A stretch of DNA of 64,000 nucleotides from Ipomoea triloba (GCF_003576645.1 NC_044925.1:312522-376521); one strand, 5' to 3'; counted from the first letter of the stretch, positions 23,577 through 36,060 are shown. Numbers and translations: made by a program. The notes: generated from the sequence alone by a model not told the origin.

Positions 23577-24006
23577 TTTTTTTTTGTACTAAATGTTCAT
23601 TTTTGAAGGTTTTTTTTTATTGTGTATTGAAAGTTCATTTTTAGATATACTATCTTAAAATGAACATTCAATATACTAGTACTAAAAATAAATATTTATC
23701 CATAATCCACAATATAATTAATTTGCCAATAGTTGAGGAGTAAAACTCTCACACTATGACTACTAGGACTCAATCATGTGTCTTTGTTCACAATTTATGT
23801 CTAAAAATCAATTGAGTTGTGTGCTGGTAACTATATTGATGAACTACTGCCTTATCATTAGAAATTCAGATGAATGAATTCTAGCATACCATAAAACTTC
23901 CATCTATGTGCTAATGCATCTTTTCACATCCTATAATGACATTTTCACTTATGGTACTTGTTGTTGTTGTTATTATTTCCCCACTTATAAAGAGTATTAT
24001 ATTTTA

Positions 24007-24370
24007 GGGTGTGTTTGGTTCATGAGTTTACACATTTGGAATGAGAATTAAAATCATAGTTAGTGTCTGGTTGATAACTTTTTAAAACACAACTATGAGT
24101 TTTGATTAGGATTAATCATTTTAGATTTTTGTTTTGAATTTTTTGTTCATATTAATACTTTGGATGTCATTATATTAGAATTAATTGTTTTGATTTTGTA
24201 TTTTTAAAACATTTATTCTTATAGGGTTATACACAACCCAACATCAATATTGGTAATCATTCTAATTCCACCATACTACCAAGTACCAAACATGTAAAAT
24301 ACTTTCACCAAAACCCATTATCATTATCAAGTATTTGATTCCGATTCTCATTTAAGAACCAAACATAGCC
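24007..24370. mobile_element. Tourist-like (PIF/Harbinger) MITE
   Basis: A 364-bp element with ends GGGTGTGTTTGGTTC and GAACCAAACATAGCC, flanked by TTA on both sides (24004-24006 and 24371-24373). Interior words such as CAAGTATTTGATTCC and CCAAAACCCATTA match the MITE at 742-1042 in reverse, so they are one family. Confidence 0.75.
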
Positions 24371-24373
24371 TTA

Positions 24374-25436
24374 ATTAAAAAGTATTACATATACTAAGAT
24401 AGTCTCACACAAAATTTATTATTGAATCAAAGTATTAAAAAAAAAGTTAAAATAAAAATAAAATTACAGAGGTAAAATCTTTGGATCAAGCTTCACAATA
24501 TAATTACTATTAGTATACCTAGGAGGCACATGCGTAGCAATGGTAGCATGCATTCCACTGGACTTTGTGTGCAATGCACAACCTTTTCTTTTCCTTGTAA
24601 ATGTGTGGACACTGTAGTGTATCTACACATTTAATTTGCAAAGACGAGTTATTTTGGACTAAGAAGTATTTTTCATTGGGATGCTCTAAAGAGTTTACAT
24701 ACAAAAAAAAATCTAATAAAGAAAATAAACCCTTCAACTATTATTAAAATAACAATTAAATTCGTAACTCTATTTCTTTTTTAATCTGATTACGTACCCT
24801 AAAGATGATGTTGGCGCCTTTGCCTTCATCCAAATCTAGAAGAAGGTGACCTTGAAAAGAGGCAAGATAGGCTAATTGTTTTTCTGTCCGTCCGACTAAT
24901 TCCCGCTCGTCCTGAGAGGCACGGGAGCTGGTTCAAGAGGATTCGTCACTTGGATTCTCTTAAAATTTCTTCTCGACAAAAAAGGTTTACTTGCTATTTG
25001 AGCTATTCCTATTATAAATAATTTTAGATACATTATATATACAAGGTTACATACTTACATTATAATGATCAATTATGTGAATAACATGCCCAGCCCACTG
25101 AGATAGATAATAGATATGATGAGAATGTAGGATGACATAGAGCTATAGCGACGTGTAAATGCATGGGATTTACAAGAAGCTAACATGATTATTAGGCAAC
25201 TTTCTACGTAGAAGCTAAGTTATATGACAAAAATAATAATTGAATGTGGCCACTGCATAGAAGTAGAAGTCGGTGGTGGTATGACTATGACACATGTTGC
25301 CCATAATCGACCTGTTCGGCAATTACATAAAATAGTACCGTTTATTTAAAATTGAAAGTTTAAAAGGTAATAATTACTATTACTAGTTTATTTTAAAAGA
25401 TTATTTAGAATAGTGTTTCGAAATAAATTATTATTT

Positions 25437-25499
<63 letters not shown>

Positions 25500-26700
25500 G
25501 TATATTTTTTTATTTATAAATTTAATTTTAAAAAATATTAAAGACTAGCTTATATATAAACTTCATATTATTTTTCATATTACTTGTACAATAAAGAATA
25601 ACTTTGTTTTCAAAAAAAAAAAGAAAAAAACCTTAATTGACTTGAGCTATCGAGCTAATCCGTTCGAATCACTAGACTTATCTGTTTTAGACTTATCAGA
25701 CTGTTTTTTTATTGGAATGTTTCAAGTCTAACATTAAAATTTTCAATTTTATTAGCCACGTTATCAGGTCAAACTAAGATTGACCTCTCGAATTGTACCT
25801 ATAATAACTAGTAAGAACATCCCATTAAGGGAATTTTTCTTGTCTTTGAGACACTTTTGTCACATGAAAGAGAGAGAGGGAGGAGAAAGAAGGTGTGGGT
25901 TGCTCTTGCAAGGACCAAGTTTATACAGGTTAGTAGGTCCCACTGTTTGGAGAGAGAGATGCACCTCACAATACGTGAGGCGCAACTCTTGCGCTCAGAC
26001 GAGCGCACACTGCACGCGCCAACTTGGGCTCGTAAATCTTTGTTATTGACTTCATGAAATATACAGTCGTTTCGTGAACAATTTCCGTACACAACATAAG
26101 ACTGCCCAATCTACTACTCCAAAATTGAAGCTATTTATTTTTTTTTTGCTTTTGTTGTTATTCTTTTTTTTTTTTTCTATCCTCTCTTGTTTTTTTTTTC
26201 CTAACTATACTCGTAAAAATTTCTCAAAATCTTCAAAGTATTGAAGATGTCTTAACCCCTAAGTAGCCAAGTAGTTCTTAAAAAAAAAAAAAAAAAAAGT
26301 AGCCAAGTGCCCAAGTAGGAGTGAAATAATGAAGGGGAAGAAGTACAATTAATGAAACGCATAGTACAATCATGTTACACTAACGTTATTACTGGGTGAG
26401 TGGGCTGGCAGGCAAGACTGAATTGTTTATTGAGAAAAGAGAAATCAGTAAAGAAAAGACAGAATCGGCTCACAGGATTCACACTGTCAAAAATAAAAGT
26501 GTGAAAGAGAAAGAGAGACCACCGCGAAGGGGGAGAGAGTTTGCTCTTTGCTGCTGCTACAAAAGCCCTGCCTTTTCCGGTTACCAAAATTCGAGCTTTT
26601 AGGGTTTTTGGTTATTTTCTATATCTTCACTGAATCACTTTTTCTTCAACTCTAGCTGGATTCGATCTGGCCATCAAAATATATTCTTCGTGTGCTGGAA
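24374..26700. other. Intergenic DNA with microsatellites
   Basis: No gene recognised. It contains a (TA)n run passing into TATG repeats at 25440-25510 and several poly-A/T tracts. A GC-rich patch near 25975-26010 shares a motif with 35322-35355 and may be a diverged MITE. Promoter and 5' UTR of EXO70 lie at the right end. Confidence 0.5.
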
Positions 26701-27028
26701 TCTACTACGAACTACTACGGTGTACGGAGTATTTCTTTGTAAGTTTCTCCAGCTTTTTCTATTTACCATTTCTCTGCAACTACCTCCAACTATATTGTAT
26801 TACTGTGTTGTTGATTGATTGCTGTTTAGTTGGAGCTGTACTATACGGTTTGCTTCCTCGGTGTGAAGAGGGGTTGGTTGGTGAGGGTTTGGTGAACGGA
26901 CGGATACGCGAGTGCGTTTTTCTCAGAATTTGGACTGATTTTTATTTTTATTTTTATTTTTTTGCTAGGGCAAATAAAGCGATGAAATGATTTTGATTGT
27001 GATTTGAGGGGTTTGGATCAATTGAGGG

Positions 27029-29047
27029 ATGGAGCAAGGGATTGAGAATTTGATATCTGCTAGGAAATCTCTGCGGAGTAATTTGGAGAAATCAAAGGCA
27101 CTAGGTTTGTCGCTTCAGAAAGCTGGGCCTAGATTTGCTGAGATTAGTCAGCGGTTGCCGTCTCTGGAGGCGGCAGTTCGACCAATTAGGGCTCAGAAGG
27201 ATGCTCTTTCGGCTGTTGCGGGTCATATTAACCGTGCAGTGGTTCCTGCCACTGCTGTGCTCAAGGTGTTTGATGCTATTCATGGGCTTGAGAAGTCTTT
27301 ATCTGATCCCCAATCGGATCTCGTGGGCTACCTGGGGGTGCTGAAGAGGCTTGAAGAGGCTTTGAGGTTCTTGGGAGAGAATTGCGAGATGGCCATTCAG
27401 TGGTTGGCTGACATCGTGGAGTACCTTGAGGACCACCGGGTTGCGGATGGCAGGTTTATTTCCAATTTGAAAGAGGAACTCAGTGGTCTGCGCAAATTGC
27501 AAAGCGGGGACGAAAAAGCTCGCCTTGATGGAGGGCTTCTTGTGATTGCTCTTGACAGATTAGAGAATGAGTTCCGGCGCCTCTTGACAGAAAATAGTGT
27601 TCCATTGCCAATGTCAGATCCTCCCTTACCAGGGGAGCAGGCCTGCATAGCTCCATCTCCTCTCCCAGTTTTTGTCATACAGAGACTACAGGCAATTCTT
27701 GGCCGATTGATTGCCAACAATAGACTAGAGAACTGCATTTCCATCTATGTTGAGGTTCGCAGTTCAAATGTCCGGGCAAGTTTGCAGGCACTTAACCTGG
27801 ATTACCTTGAGATTTCTGTTTCTGAGTTCAATGATGTGCTGAGCATAGAAGGCCACATAGCTCAGTGGGGTAGGCATTTAGAGTTTGCAGTTAAGCATCT
27901 TTTTGAGGCTGAATATAAACTATGTAATGATGTGTTTGAGAGGTTAGGATTGGATGTGTGGATGAGTTGCTTTGCTAAGATAGCCGCACAGGCAGGGATT
28001 CTTGCATTCCTTCAATTTGGAAAGACCGTTACCGAGAGTAAGAAGGATCCAATCAAGTTATTAAAGTTGTTGGATATCTTCTCATCATTAAACAAGCTAA
28101 GATTGGATTTTAATAGGCTTTTCGGTGGGACAGCTTGTGCTGATATCCAAAATCTCACAAGAGATCTCATCAAAAGGGTGATTGAAGGGGCCTGTGAAAT
28201 CTTTTGGGAACTTTTGCTTCAAGTTGAATTGCAGCGGCAAACACCACCTCCTTCAGATGGCAGTGTTCCAAAACTGGTTATCTTTATCACTGAGTATTGC
28301 AATAAGTTGTTAGGGGATGATTATAAGCAAATCCTCACCCAAGTTCTGGTCATTGAAAGAAGTTGGAAGCACGAAAAATTTCAAGAGCGGCTTCTCATTG
28401 ATGAGTTACTGAATATTATGAAAGCAGTTGAACTGAATTTAGAAACATGGTCAAAGGGCTATCAAGACAGTGTGTTGTCGTATGTTTTCTTGATGAACAA
28501 TCATTGGCATTTGTACAAACATTTGAAAGGAACAAAGCTCGGGACCCTACTGGGAGATTCTTGGTTACGAGAGCACGAACAGTACAAGGATTACTATTCT
28601 GCATTCTTCTTGAAAGAGAGCTGGTCCAAGCTTCCTGCTTTGTTAAGCCGGGAAGGTCTTATTTTGTTCTCAGGTGGGCGTGCTACTGCTCGTGATCTTG
28701 TCAAGAAAAGACTGAAAGCTTTCAACGAGGCTTTTGATGACATGTATAAGAAACAGTCCAACTGGGTCATGCTTGACAAAGACCTACGAGAAAAGACATG
28801 CCAAATGATAATTCAGGCAATAGTTCCTGTATATCGGAGCTACATGCAGAACTACGGGCCATTAGTTGAACAAGATGCAAGTGCCAGCAAATATGCAAAA
28901 TACACAGTTCAGACTCTTGAGAAAATGCTCAACTCTCTATTTCATCCCAGGCCAGTGAGACATGGCAGTTTTAAAGTCCGGCAGCCTAGTGGAAAATTCA
29001 ACAATAGCGTTACAGATCAGCTTCCGAGTTCTCCTAACATGAAATAA
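27029..29047 (+). CDS. EXO70: Exocyst subunit EXO70
   Basis: EXO70 proteins are exocyst subunits that tether secretory vesicles to the plasma membrane. Intronless, 672 aa, within the usual 600-690. The N-terminal half is helical (ISARKSLRSNLEKSKALG, RLPSLEAAVRPIRAQKDAL, GHINRAVVPATAVLKVFD). The conserved C-terminal EXO70 domain shows LNLETWSKGYQDSVLSYVFL, MNNHWHLYKHLKGTKLG, WLREHEQYKDYY and the basic tail HPRPVRHGSFK. The ATG is first in frame after a leader with stops. The N-terminal GHINRAV style and lack of introns suggest the EXO70G-like subgroup from memory, not EXO70A1, which is intron-rich; this is an inference. A 5' UTR intron is possible. Confidence 0.93.
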   Translation: MEQGIENLISARKSLRSNLEKSKALGLSLQKAGPRFAEISQRLPSLEAAVRPIRAQKDALSAVAGHINRAVVPATAVLKVFDAIHGLEKSLSDPQSDLVGYLGVLKRLEEALRFLGENCEMAIQWLADIVEYLEDHRVADGRFISNLKEELSGLRKLQSGDEKARLDGGLLVIALDRLENEFRRLLTENSVPLPMSDPPLPGEQACIAPSPLPVFVIQRLQAILGRLIANNRLENCISIYVEVRSSNVRASLQALNLDYLEISVSEFNDVLSIEGHIAQWGRHLEFAVKHLFEAEYKLCNDVFERLGLDVWMSCFAKIAAQAGILAFLQFGKTVTESKKDPIKLLKLLDIFSSLNKLRLDFNRLFGGTACADIQNLTRDLIKRVIEGACEIFWELLLQVELQRQTPPPSDGSVPKLVIFITEYCNKLLGDDYKQILTQVLVIERSWKHEKFQERLLIDELLNIMKAVELNLETWSKGYQDSVLSYVFLMNNHWHLYKHLKGTKLGTLLGDSWLREHEQYKDYYSAFFLKESWSKLPALLSREGLILFSGGRATARDLVKKRLKAFNEAFDDMYKKQSNWVMLDKDLREKTCQMIIQAIVPVYRSYMQNYGPLVEQDASASKYAKYTVQTLEKMLNSLFHPRPVRHGSFKVRQPSGKFNNSVTDQLPSSPNMK

Positions 29048-30172
29048 ATGGTTGAGGATTACTGGTAAGGCCATGGTTAAAATGAAAAAGGAACCTTGAA
29101 GTCCTACACCTCTGTGTTGTAGATGGTCATTGGTTACTTTGTATATAGTAAGTTCTTGTAGGATCTATTGTGGATCACTTGGGCCAGCTTCAATTGAAGG
29201 AAAGAAAAGCACTTGTTCTTGATAGTTTTCACATGGGACTTTGGTTGCATGGCTTATGGGGGAATTAATATCCACGGAATTTTCAGGGAGCACGTTACTC
29301 TTGAAGATAACCTGGCAAAACAACACAAATTATTACCTGGGCCCTTAAAGGTAAGATTTGAAGAAAACGTTTCCAGTTAATGCTATTTGTTCCATTTTCC
29401 CTCAAGAGTGTGGTCAGTCATTCTGCCACAATTTAAGCAGTGGATACCTGTATTGCGGTCTGCTTGTCCATCACAATTATTAGGTCCGGGTTGCATCTAG
29501 AGCTTTAGCAGTAACACCGCTCGCCCAGAAAAAACAGTGCTAGAACCTCTAGATTTATTTGTTCTTTGTGCCTCTAGCTGTATACAAGCTTACAAATGCC
29601 TTAATATGTCAATTGTACTAAAGCCATGAGTCTCAGGGCAATAGTCTATTTCAATAATCAATTCTTGCATTATGTACTATTAATTGTTTTGCTTGTGAAA
29701 AATCACTGCAGAATTGATTGGTTCAATCTTTTAGTTCCTTTATGTTCTTTGTTTCGGTCTTAATGTACTTGTGGACTTTGACAAAAGTTACTTTCAACAG
29801 CCTTGTAACTGCCTAGTACTGAGGATTAGATGCTCTTACTTTGGCTAACCATTCTGCATTTTTTGCTGTTGTTGTTACTACTATTCACCTTTGGGGTGTC
29901 AGGATGGATCATTAAAACTATAGTTACTCTCTAAATAGAGAGAATATATACTTGTGAAAATTTGAGAATAACTTTTACTATGTTTTATAGAGTTCAAGTA
30001 CATGAGAATTACATATACAAGAAACCATGGTAAGAAACCAATCTACATATTTGTATTCTAAAAAGAAAAAAAAAAGGAATTGAGTAAAAGTACACGAACA
30101 CTTCTGTTTGAGTTACATATGGATTGTGTTGGCTTCTAGCTGCAAAATATGTTAAAGCATTAGAATCTCTAT
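29048..30172. other. Convergent spacer, EXO70 / RHM 3' ends
   Basis: 3' UTRs and spacer; no coding frame or repeat family recognised. Confidence 0.5.
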
Positions 30173-32479
30173 TCATGTTTTCTTGTTGGGTTGGAAGACA
30201 TACTTGATGACGGAATCCTTAATAGACAATAGTTGAGGGAACTCTTTCTTGAGCTTTGTCATGTCAAGCTCGTTGTTACTTCTGGGAGCAACGATCACCT
30301 TAGCTTGTTCTTCTAAACTGAAATTCTGCCACTTGAACCCGGGGTCTATATACTCCCGGTACAACTCGAGAATCTCATTGTGGCTTATGACTCCTGGGTT
30401 GGTGAAGTTCCATATACCTCTGCAGTTTCGTTTTGCCATCTCAATGGAGATTGGCAGCAGCTCGTCCAGCACCGTCATGCTGTTGGGGATGTTGACCACC
30501 TTGTTGTACCGCGAGATCTTTGTTATAAAGTTTCTGGGATTGGTGAGATCAGATGAAATGGGCATCCGAACTCTGAGAGTGCACACATTGTCATATTCTC
30601 TCAGTAATTCCTCCACCTGCATAAATTGTGAATTTCATTACTTAATTTCTTCTTCTTGTGTTGTTGTGTAACAAAGCTACAATACAGGTAGAGTTGTCAA
30701 AATGGACTTTTTTAGCCCGTCCCGCCTGTCCATTCCGACAGCTCTAATATGGCGGGCTTTGGCAGACCCGTCCCGCCTATCTGTTCCGACAGCTCTAATA
30801 TGACGGGTTTTGGCAGGCCCATGCGGGTTTTGGCAGGCCCATCCCGCGTGACTGTTCCGACAGCTAATATGACGGGCTTTGGCAGGTCCATTCCGCCTGT
30901 CCGTTCCGACAGCTCTAAATACAAGTTCAAGAAGATGAGATGAGATGATTACCATGGCTTTGGTGTTGGAGTAAAATGAGCCAATAAAATTAGGCTTATC
31001 TTCCTCCTTGAATCCAATCCCAGATCCCTGTGGGTGCTTCTCATCATACTCAAATATGCAGCCAGTGGCAAAGTTCATCATCAACAGCCCCTGTTCTCTA
31101 CAAACATCTGCCAAGGTTAGAGTTCCCACCACATTTGTCCTTATGGTTTCAGCTTTATGCGACTCGCACCAATCCACATTTGGCCTGCCCGTGATCCCAG
31201 CCGCGTTGAACACATGCGTAGGCCTTGCCCTCGCTATGTCTCGGATCAACGCTCCCCTGTCCTGTAACCTCCCCGCTCCATACTCGTACATTATCCCCCC
31301 TTGTTGACACAGCTCCCCCAGCAACCCCCCAATCCACCCTGTTCTCCCATAGATCAGGAATTTCATTCCCCCTGTGCTGTTGCTTCTCCCTATTGCCAGT
31401 TGCTGCAATGCTCCATCGTAGTCGTAGGATGGCATTGTGATGGAGACTTTGGGATGGGGATGAAGTGCTGCGGTCACATCTCCCCACCAGTCTGAGTTTT
31501 TTGTGTACCATTCTAGTGTCCTTTTTAGCCCTTCTTCCCATGGAGTGCTCTCTTCCCATCCTAGCTTCTTTAGCTTCTGATCATCCAAGAAATACCTCTT
31601 GTCATTGAATGGCCTGTCCTGCACCATCTCTATAGCCTCCTTTGAGCTCCGGCCGAAGAGCTTGCACACGTCCTCCGCCACGTCCAGCACGCGCCTCTCC
31701 TTCTTCGTCCCGATGTTGTACACGTGCCCTATCACGCCCTTGTGGAGAATTACGTCGAACGCCTCGGCTACGTCGTCCGAGTAGAGGTAGCTCCGGACGT
31801 TGCTCCCGTCGCCGTGGATCGGGAGCCGCTCCCCCTTCATCGCCAGGAGGATGAACTTAGGGATCAGCTTCTCCGGGAACTGGTTCGGGCCGTACACGTT
31901 GTTCCCGCGCGTCGTGATCGTCGGCAAGCCGTACGATCTGTGGTACGCCATCACCAGCATCTCCGCCCCGGCCTTCGTCGCCGAATACGGATTCGTCGGA
32001 AGCAGCCGCGACGCCTCCGGATTCCCCACGTCCGTCAACAGATCCGTCTCGCCGTACACCTCGTCGGTGCTGACGTGGATGAACCGCCGCACGCTGCCGG
32101 TCACCTTGCACGCCTCCAGCAGCACGTGAGTCCCGTAGATATTATTATTCGTGAACTCGAACGAGTTCCCGAACGAGTTATCCACGTGAGTCTGCGCGGC
32201 AAAATGCATTACCGTATCAAATCTCTCCTCCGACAATACGTAGTTGATGAGATCGGCGCTGGTGACGTCAGCCTTCACGAACTTGAAATTGGGCGAGGAC
32301 AAACTAGGGTTCAGATTCCCCAAATTCGAACAATAATCCAGCTTATCCAGCCCTACGATTCTGTAGTTGGGATAGCGCTTAACCAGGCGGTTAGTTACAT
32401 GGGAGGCGATGAAACCCGCCGCGCCGGTGATAAGGATGTTTCCCGGCACGTACGGCGTTGCTCCTTGAGATGACGTCAT
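30173..32479 (-). CDS. RHM: UDP-L-rhamnose synthase (RHM), two-domain enzyme
   Basis: Converts UDP-glucose to UDP-rhamnose in the cytosol, feeding pectin (rhamnogalacturonan), mucilage and flavonoid rhamnosylation. Exons 32479-30953 and 30616-30173 join in phase 0 to 656 aa (Arabidopsis RHMs about 667). The N-terminal 4,6-dehydratase has the NAD loop TGAAGFIASH (18-27), catalytic TDE (138-140) and YSATK (165-169). The C-terminal epimerase/reductase has YGRTGWIGG and YSNTK (503-507) at the end of exon 1, then VEELLREYDNVCTLRVRMPI across the junction. All catalytic motifs are intact. Exon 1 is strikingly GC-rich, which creates long spurious antisense frames. The 336-bp intron contains a small hAT element and is open in frame. 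Confidence 0.96.
30689..30917. mobile_element. Small non-autonomous hAT element with internal minisatellite, in RHM intron
   Basis: Ends TAGAGTTGTC and GACAGCTCTA are flanked by near-identical 8-bp sequences AATACAGG (30681-30688) and AATACAAG (30918-30925), as expected for a hAT insertion. The inside is a degenerate repeat of about 50-60 bp with CCGACAGCTCTAATATG and GGCTTTGGCAG words, present about four times. Confidence 0.75.
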
Positions 32480-32665
32480 TGCGTGGAGTTTCAGTATAGA
32501 AATTTACCGGTTTTTGATCAAAAAAAGGAGATGAGGAGCGCGAGCGAGGAAGACGATGAATTTGCTAGATTCAGAGTTTGAGAAGCAGAATAGTCGGATA
32601 CCGTTAGAGAGACAAGAGGGTCTAGGAGGAACGTGTTGTGTTTCCCGTGATTCACTGTAATCATT

Positions 32666-32710
32666 GCATTGCATGCATGCATGCATTGCTCTCCCATTAT
32701 TATATATATT
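32666..32710 (-). promoter_or_regulatory. RHM promoter candidate: TATA box and CATGCATG (RY) cluster
   Basis: A TATATATA-rich stretch (32699-32708) lies about 220 bp from the ATG on the minus strand. Next to it, about 32670-32685, is an overlapping run of CATGCATG, the RY element recognised by plant B3 factors. Function is inferred from motif only. Confidence 0.4.
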
Positions 32711-33221
32711 TTCCTTCAAATTATGTGAATGGATTACATCTATCGCAATTCAAATTTTATTATGCAATAATTATATAAATTTGAGCTATAAATCTATAAT
32801 AGTGTAACTATAAAAAGAATTCTATCGACTAATTATTTTTTAAGCAAATTTATTATATAAGATTATTGCATTTTTTCATATTCGTCCTATTGAATTTTGA
32901 CGAGATGAGCATGAACATGCTATTCACACTTCATAGACACATGACATGTGCTACTACAACATACAAAACTTCATAGATTTGTATGCTTTCTATGTGTCAT
33001 TTCATATCCCCTTTGCTATATAGTGGAACAAACTAATGCACTATTTTTGGCCACCTGCAACAACATCATCTATCTGTATATAAGATCGTTGTCAACATTG
33101 GAAAAAAAAAAAAGAGAGAAATTTTTAATTCTTCTTACTATTCATCACCATAATCGGAATAGACAAGTTTTTTCTCATTCTAATACTACTTTCCCTCTCA
33201 CTAATAAGAAAAAGAAGCTAA
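32711..33221. other. AT-rich upstream DNA of RHM
   Basis: No gene or clear element. It includes 33165-33202, which is repeated on the far side of the next MITE. Confidence 0.45.
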
Positions 33222-34187
33222 GGGTGTGTTTACTAATTGGAAATTTTCTCTAATTTTCTGGAAATTTTGAAAACTGAAGAACAGAAAACAGAAAACATGT
33301 TTACTAGCACAGTTTTCTATTTTGAAAACAGGAAATAATTTTTCAATTTTCTAGAAAACTGAAACACTATAAAAAACTGTTTTCTAAATGGAAAACAGCA
33401 TCAACTATTACATTTATTATCATCTTCTTTTTCTAAATGTCATTATAACCACGTTCTCACCATTATCTACTTACATATTTATTCATTATTATGATTACAT
33501 TTATTATCATCTTCTTTTACTTATCATTATCTTCTATCTTTTCTATTTACATTATTTATTTAAACATAACTTATTTGATTATGCTTAAAATTATACATCA
33601 TTCACATTATCTAAATTAAAAATTGAAATCTATACCACGCTTTATATTTTGATTGAACTCAATTGATTATTGGTTTTGGTCCAGATATCAAATATCAAAA
33701 TTTCGCACATATATTACTATATTAGAATTCAAAATAAAAATTATATATTACATACATGTCATTCAAATGAATATATCCAAACATATTTTAATTATTAGCT
33801 CAAAAAAATATTAATATTATCTAAACTAAATTTTGTGTGAACTTAATAGGTTATTGGGTCAAATATATTTTTATTTATGTTATATACATATATAAATTTG
33901 GTCCGGATATCAAATGTAATTTTTTTTTTTTTACATATATTGGACTTCAAAGTAAAAAATATATATTTATTCTAATTAAACCAAATATATCTTAAAATAT
34001 TTTAAATATAAGGTCTAAAAATAACTCGAAATTAAACTTATTGTTAATTTTATAACGTTAATTTGGAAAAATAAATTTGAAAAAATAAGTGTCAGTAAAC
34101 AAGTTTTCTAAACAGAAAACAGAGAATGAAAACTGAAAAATTGAAAAATAGAAAACAGAAAACAGTTTTCTGTTAGTAAACAGACCC
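33222..34187. mobile_element. PIF/Harbinger-like non-autonomous element, 966 bp
   Basis: Ends GGGTGTGTTTACTAA and TTAGTAAACAGACCC, flanked by TAA on both sides (33219-33221 and 34188-34190). Subterminal regions are rich in inverted GAAAACAG / CTGTTTTC words. No transposase frame is present. Confidence 0.8.
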
Positions 34188-34227
34188 TAAGTTTTTTCTC
34201 ATTCTAATACTTCTCTCCCTTTCACTG

Positions 34228-36060
34228 TTGGCTCATCATGGCTTTCAACCTCCAAAAGGAAATTTGAGAACCTACGTGATATCGTCTAGCAGATGAATAA
34301 AACAAGATACGTTCAAAGGTAGCCCAACTGAATGTGACTGTGGAGATCGCAAGGGAAAACACGACCAAGTAGTTGGAATGGTTTCAACACTATATAGAAG
34401 GGTTCATTTTCAAAATGACTGCAACGATGAAGGAGATTGCAAAGAGAGACACAAAACTTGCCAAGTTGAAGCCCAGCCTCTTGGAAGACGAAGATTGCGA
34501 GTGAAATTTATGTTGTTTGTCATTTCATACCCTAGATTAATTTGTATGCTTTCTATGGTGAACAACTACAAAAATTACTCTAATACCATATGAGAATAAC
34601 AGTTCTAAGAATTATATATTATTATTGATCAATCCATTGTATTTAAAGTATAAGAAGATGTGTTTATAAGGATACAAAGAATCACAGTTAAGATTTGAAT
34701 GGTAAATTCCAAATATTACAATGAGGGGGAAAATAATTATAGTGTGTATAGAATATAGAGTTATAATACACTTTGCCCCTAACAAGGATAGCAAGACAAA
34801 AGAGACTTGCCAACCATATTTTTAAAAATTAAAGTTGTTTAAAAACTAATTCAAAAAGTTAATAGTTGAGTTTTACTAAAAAAAAAAAAGTTAATAGTTG
34901 AAAGTTAAAATAGTCTAGATAATAATTAAAATAAACATTAATATAATGTTTTAAAGTCAATAATTAACGTACAAAATCTAAAATGATATTAAAATTAAAT
35001 AAAGTTTAAAATTTTCAAATGGTAAAATTCAAATATAAAATTATTACTTTTTAAATGTTATTATTATTGTGATAGGTAAGTTGACCAAGTTTGCCCTATA
35101 GTGGGGTGGGCCAGTGTGGTCTGCCTCTTTACATGTCAATCTATTGAGTTAAAAATCGTTTTAATAGTCTTAGAAAATATAGAGTGTAATTTATTATTTG
35201 CTCAAAGTTTATTTTGCAGGCAAATAGTAGTACTTCCTAGTACGGTTTTTGAGGAGTTTTTGTAAGTGTGATTAGAAAAGAGAAAATGAAAAGTGAGAAA
35301 AAATAAAACAAATTATATTTTGAGGCGCAGCTGATGCGCTCAGCGTGAGCGGCCACTGGGCCACTTCGTGTGCCTGACGAGGAGGAGCGCTGCTTCACCT
35401 TGAAATCCGTGAATCATATTTACTTTATTAAAAGCCCTTTCTTGCGAACTTCATTTTTATTCTCTCACCTCACTTCTCTCTCATCCATGCAAGTAGACAC
35501 CTATTATTCAACTCCCAAATGTCAACTGATAGGGATGCCCTAAGAAGTCAGGAGGGTTATATCAACCACCCAATCTACCTTGTACTTTTTCTATCCGTCC
35601 TCATTCCCAACCTGTATTAGATGAGCTTTTTGAAAACCCACACCCCATCTCCTCTCCAGTTACCAGGTGTAGGTGCCCAATATGTGTATTCATCATTTAT
35701 TATCTTATTATTATTTATTTTGAAATAATATTTCAATTAATTACACAATAAAATAATAAAAATTTATTTATTTTGGGTACTACTGACTCGTTTACAATGA
35801 AGTATCTGTTTATAACTAAACGAGTAACTTTAGGAGAAGAGCATTGAGGAATTATCAAGTTTGTGTTTTAAATTTAAGAATGCAAGTAACTATATAAGAG
35901 AGAAACGAGTGATAGTAATTTTTTATTATCGAGGGGAGGTTTTGTAATTATTCTAAAATTAGGGGTCTAGTATAGAAGACATTAGACATTGACGTTTTTT
36001 TGGCAATTAAGTTTCATGCATACTTTCTGTCTATATTACGGAGTATTATACTCCTAGACG
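34228..36060. other. Intergenic DNA between the MITE and RSZ22
   Basis: No coding gene recognised. A GC-rich patch at about 35322-35400 stands out from the AT-rich surroundings and may belong to a MITE ending near 35545. The RSZ22 promoter lies at the right end. Confidence 0.45.

Noticed and set aside
24880..24960. GC-rich 'TCCGTCCGACTAATTCCCG' patch considered as a tRNA
   Set aside because: No cloverleaf or convincing paired A and B boxes could be drawn.
25780..26092. Overlapping small frames on both strands before EXO70
   Set aside because: All short, mutually overlapping, and centred on a GC-rich repeat-like patch.
31724..32473. Long open frame (249 codons) on the plus strand within RHM
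   Set aside because: It is antisense to the GC-rich RHM exon 1, is Arg/Val/His-rich, and shows no domain. It reflects codon bias of the real gene.
30677..32479. A single 600-residue RHM reading frame
   Set aside because: It reads through the intron; the donor at 30952 and acceptor at 30617 restore the conserved VEELLREYDN continuation.
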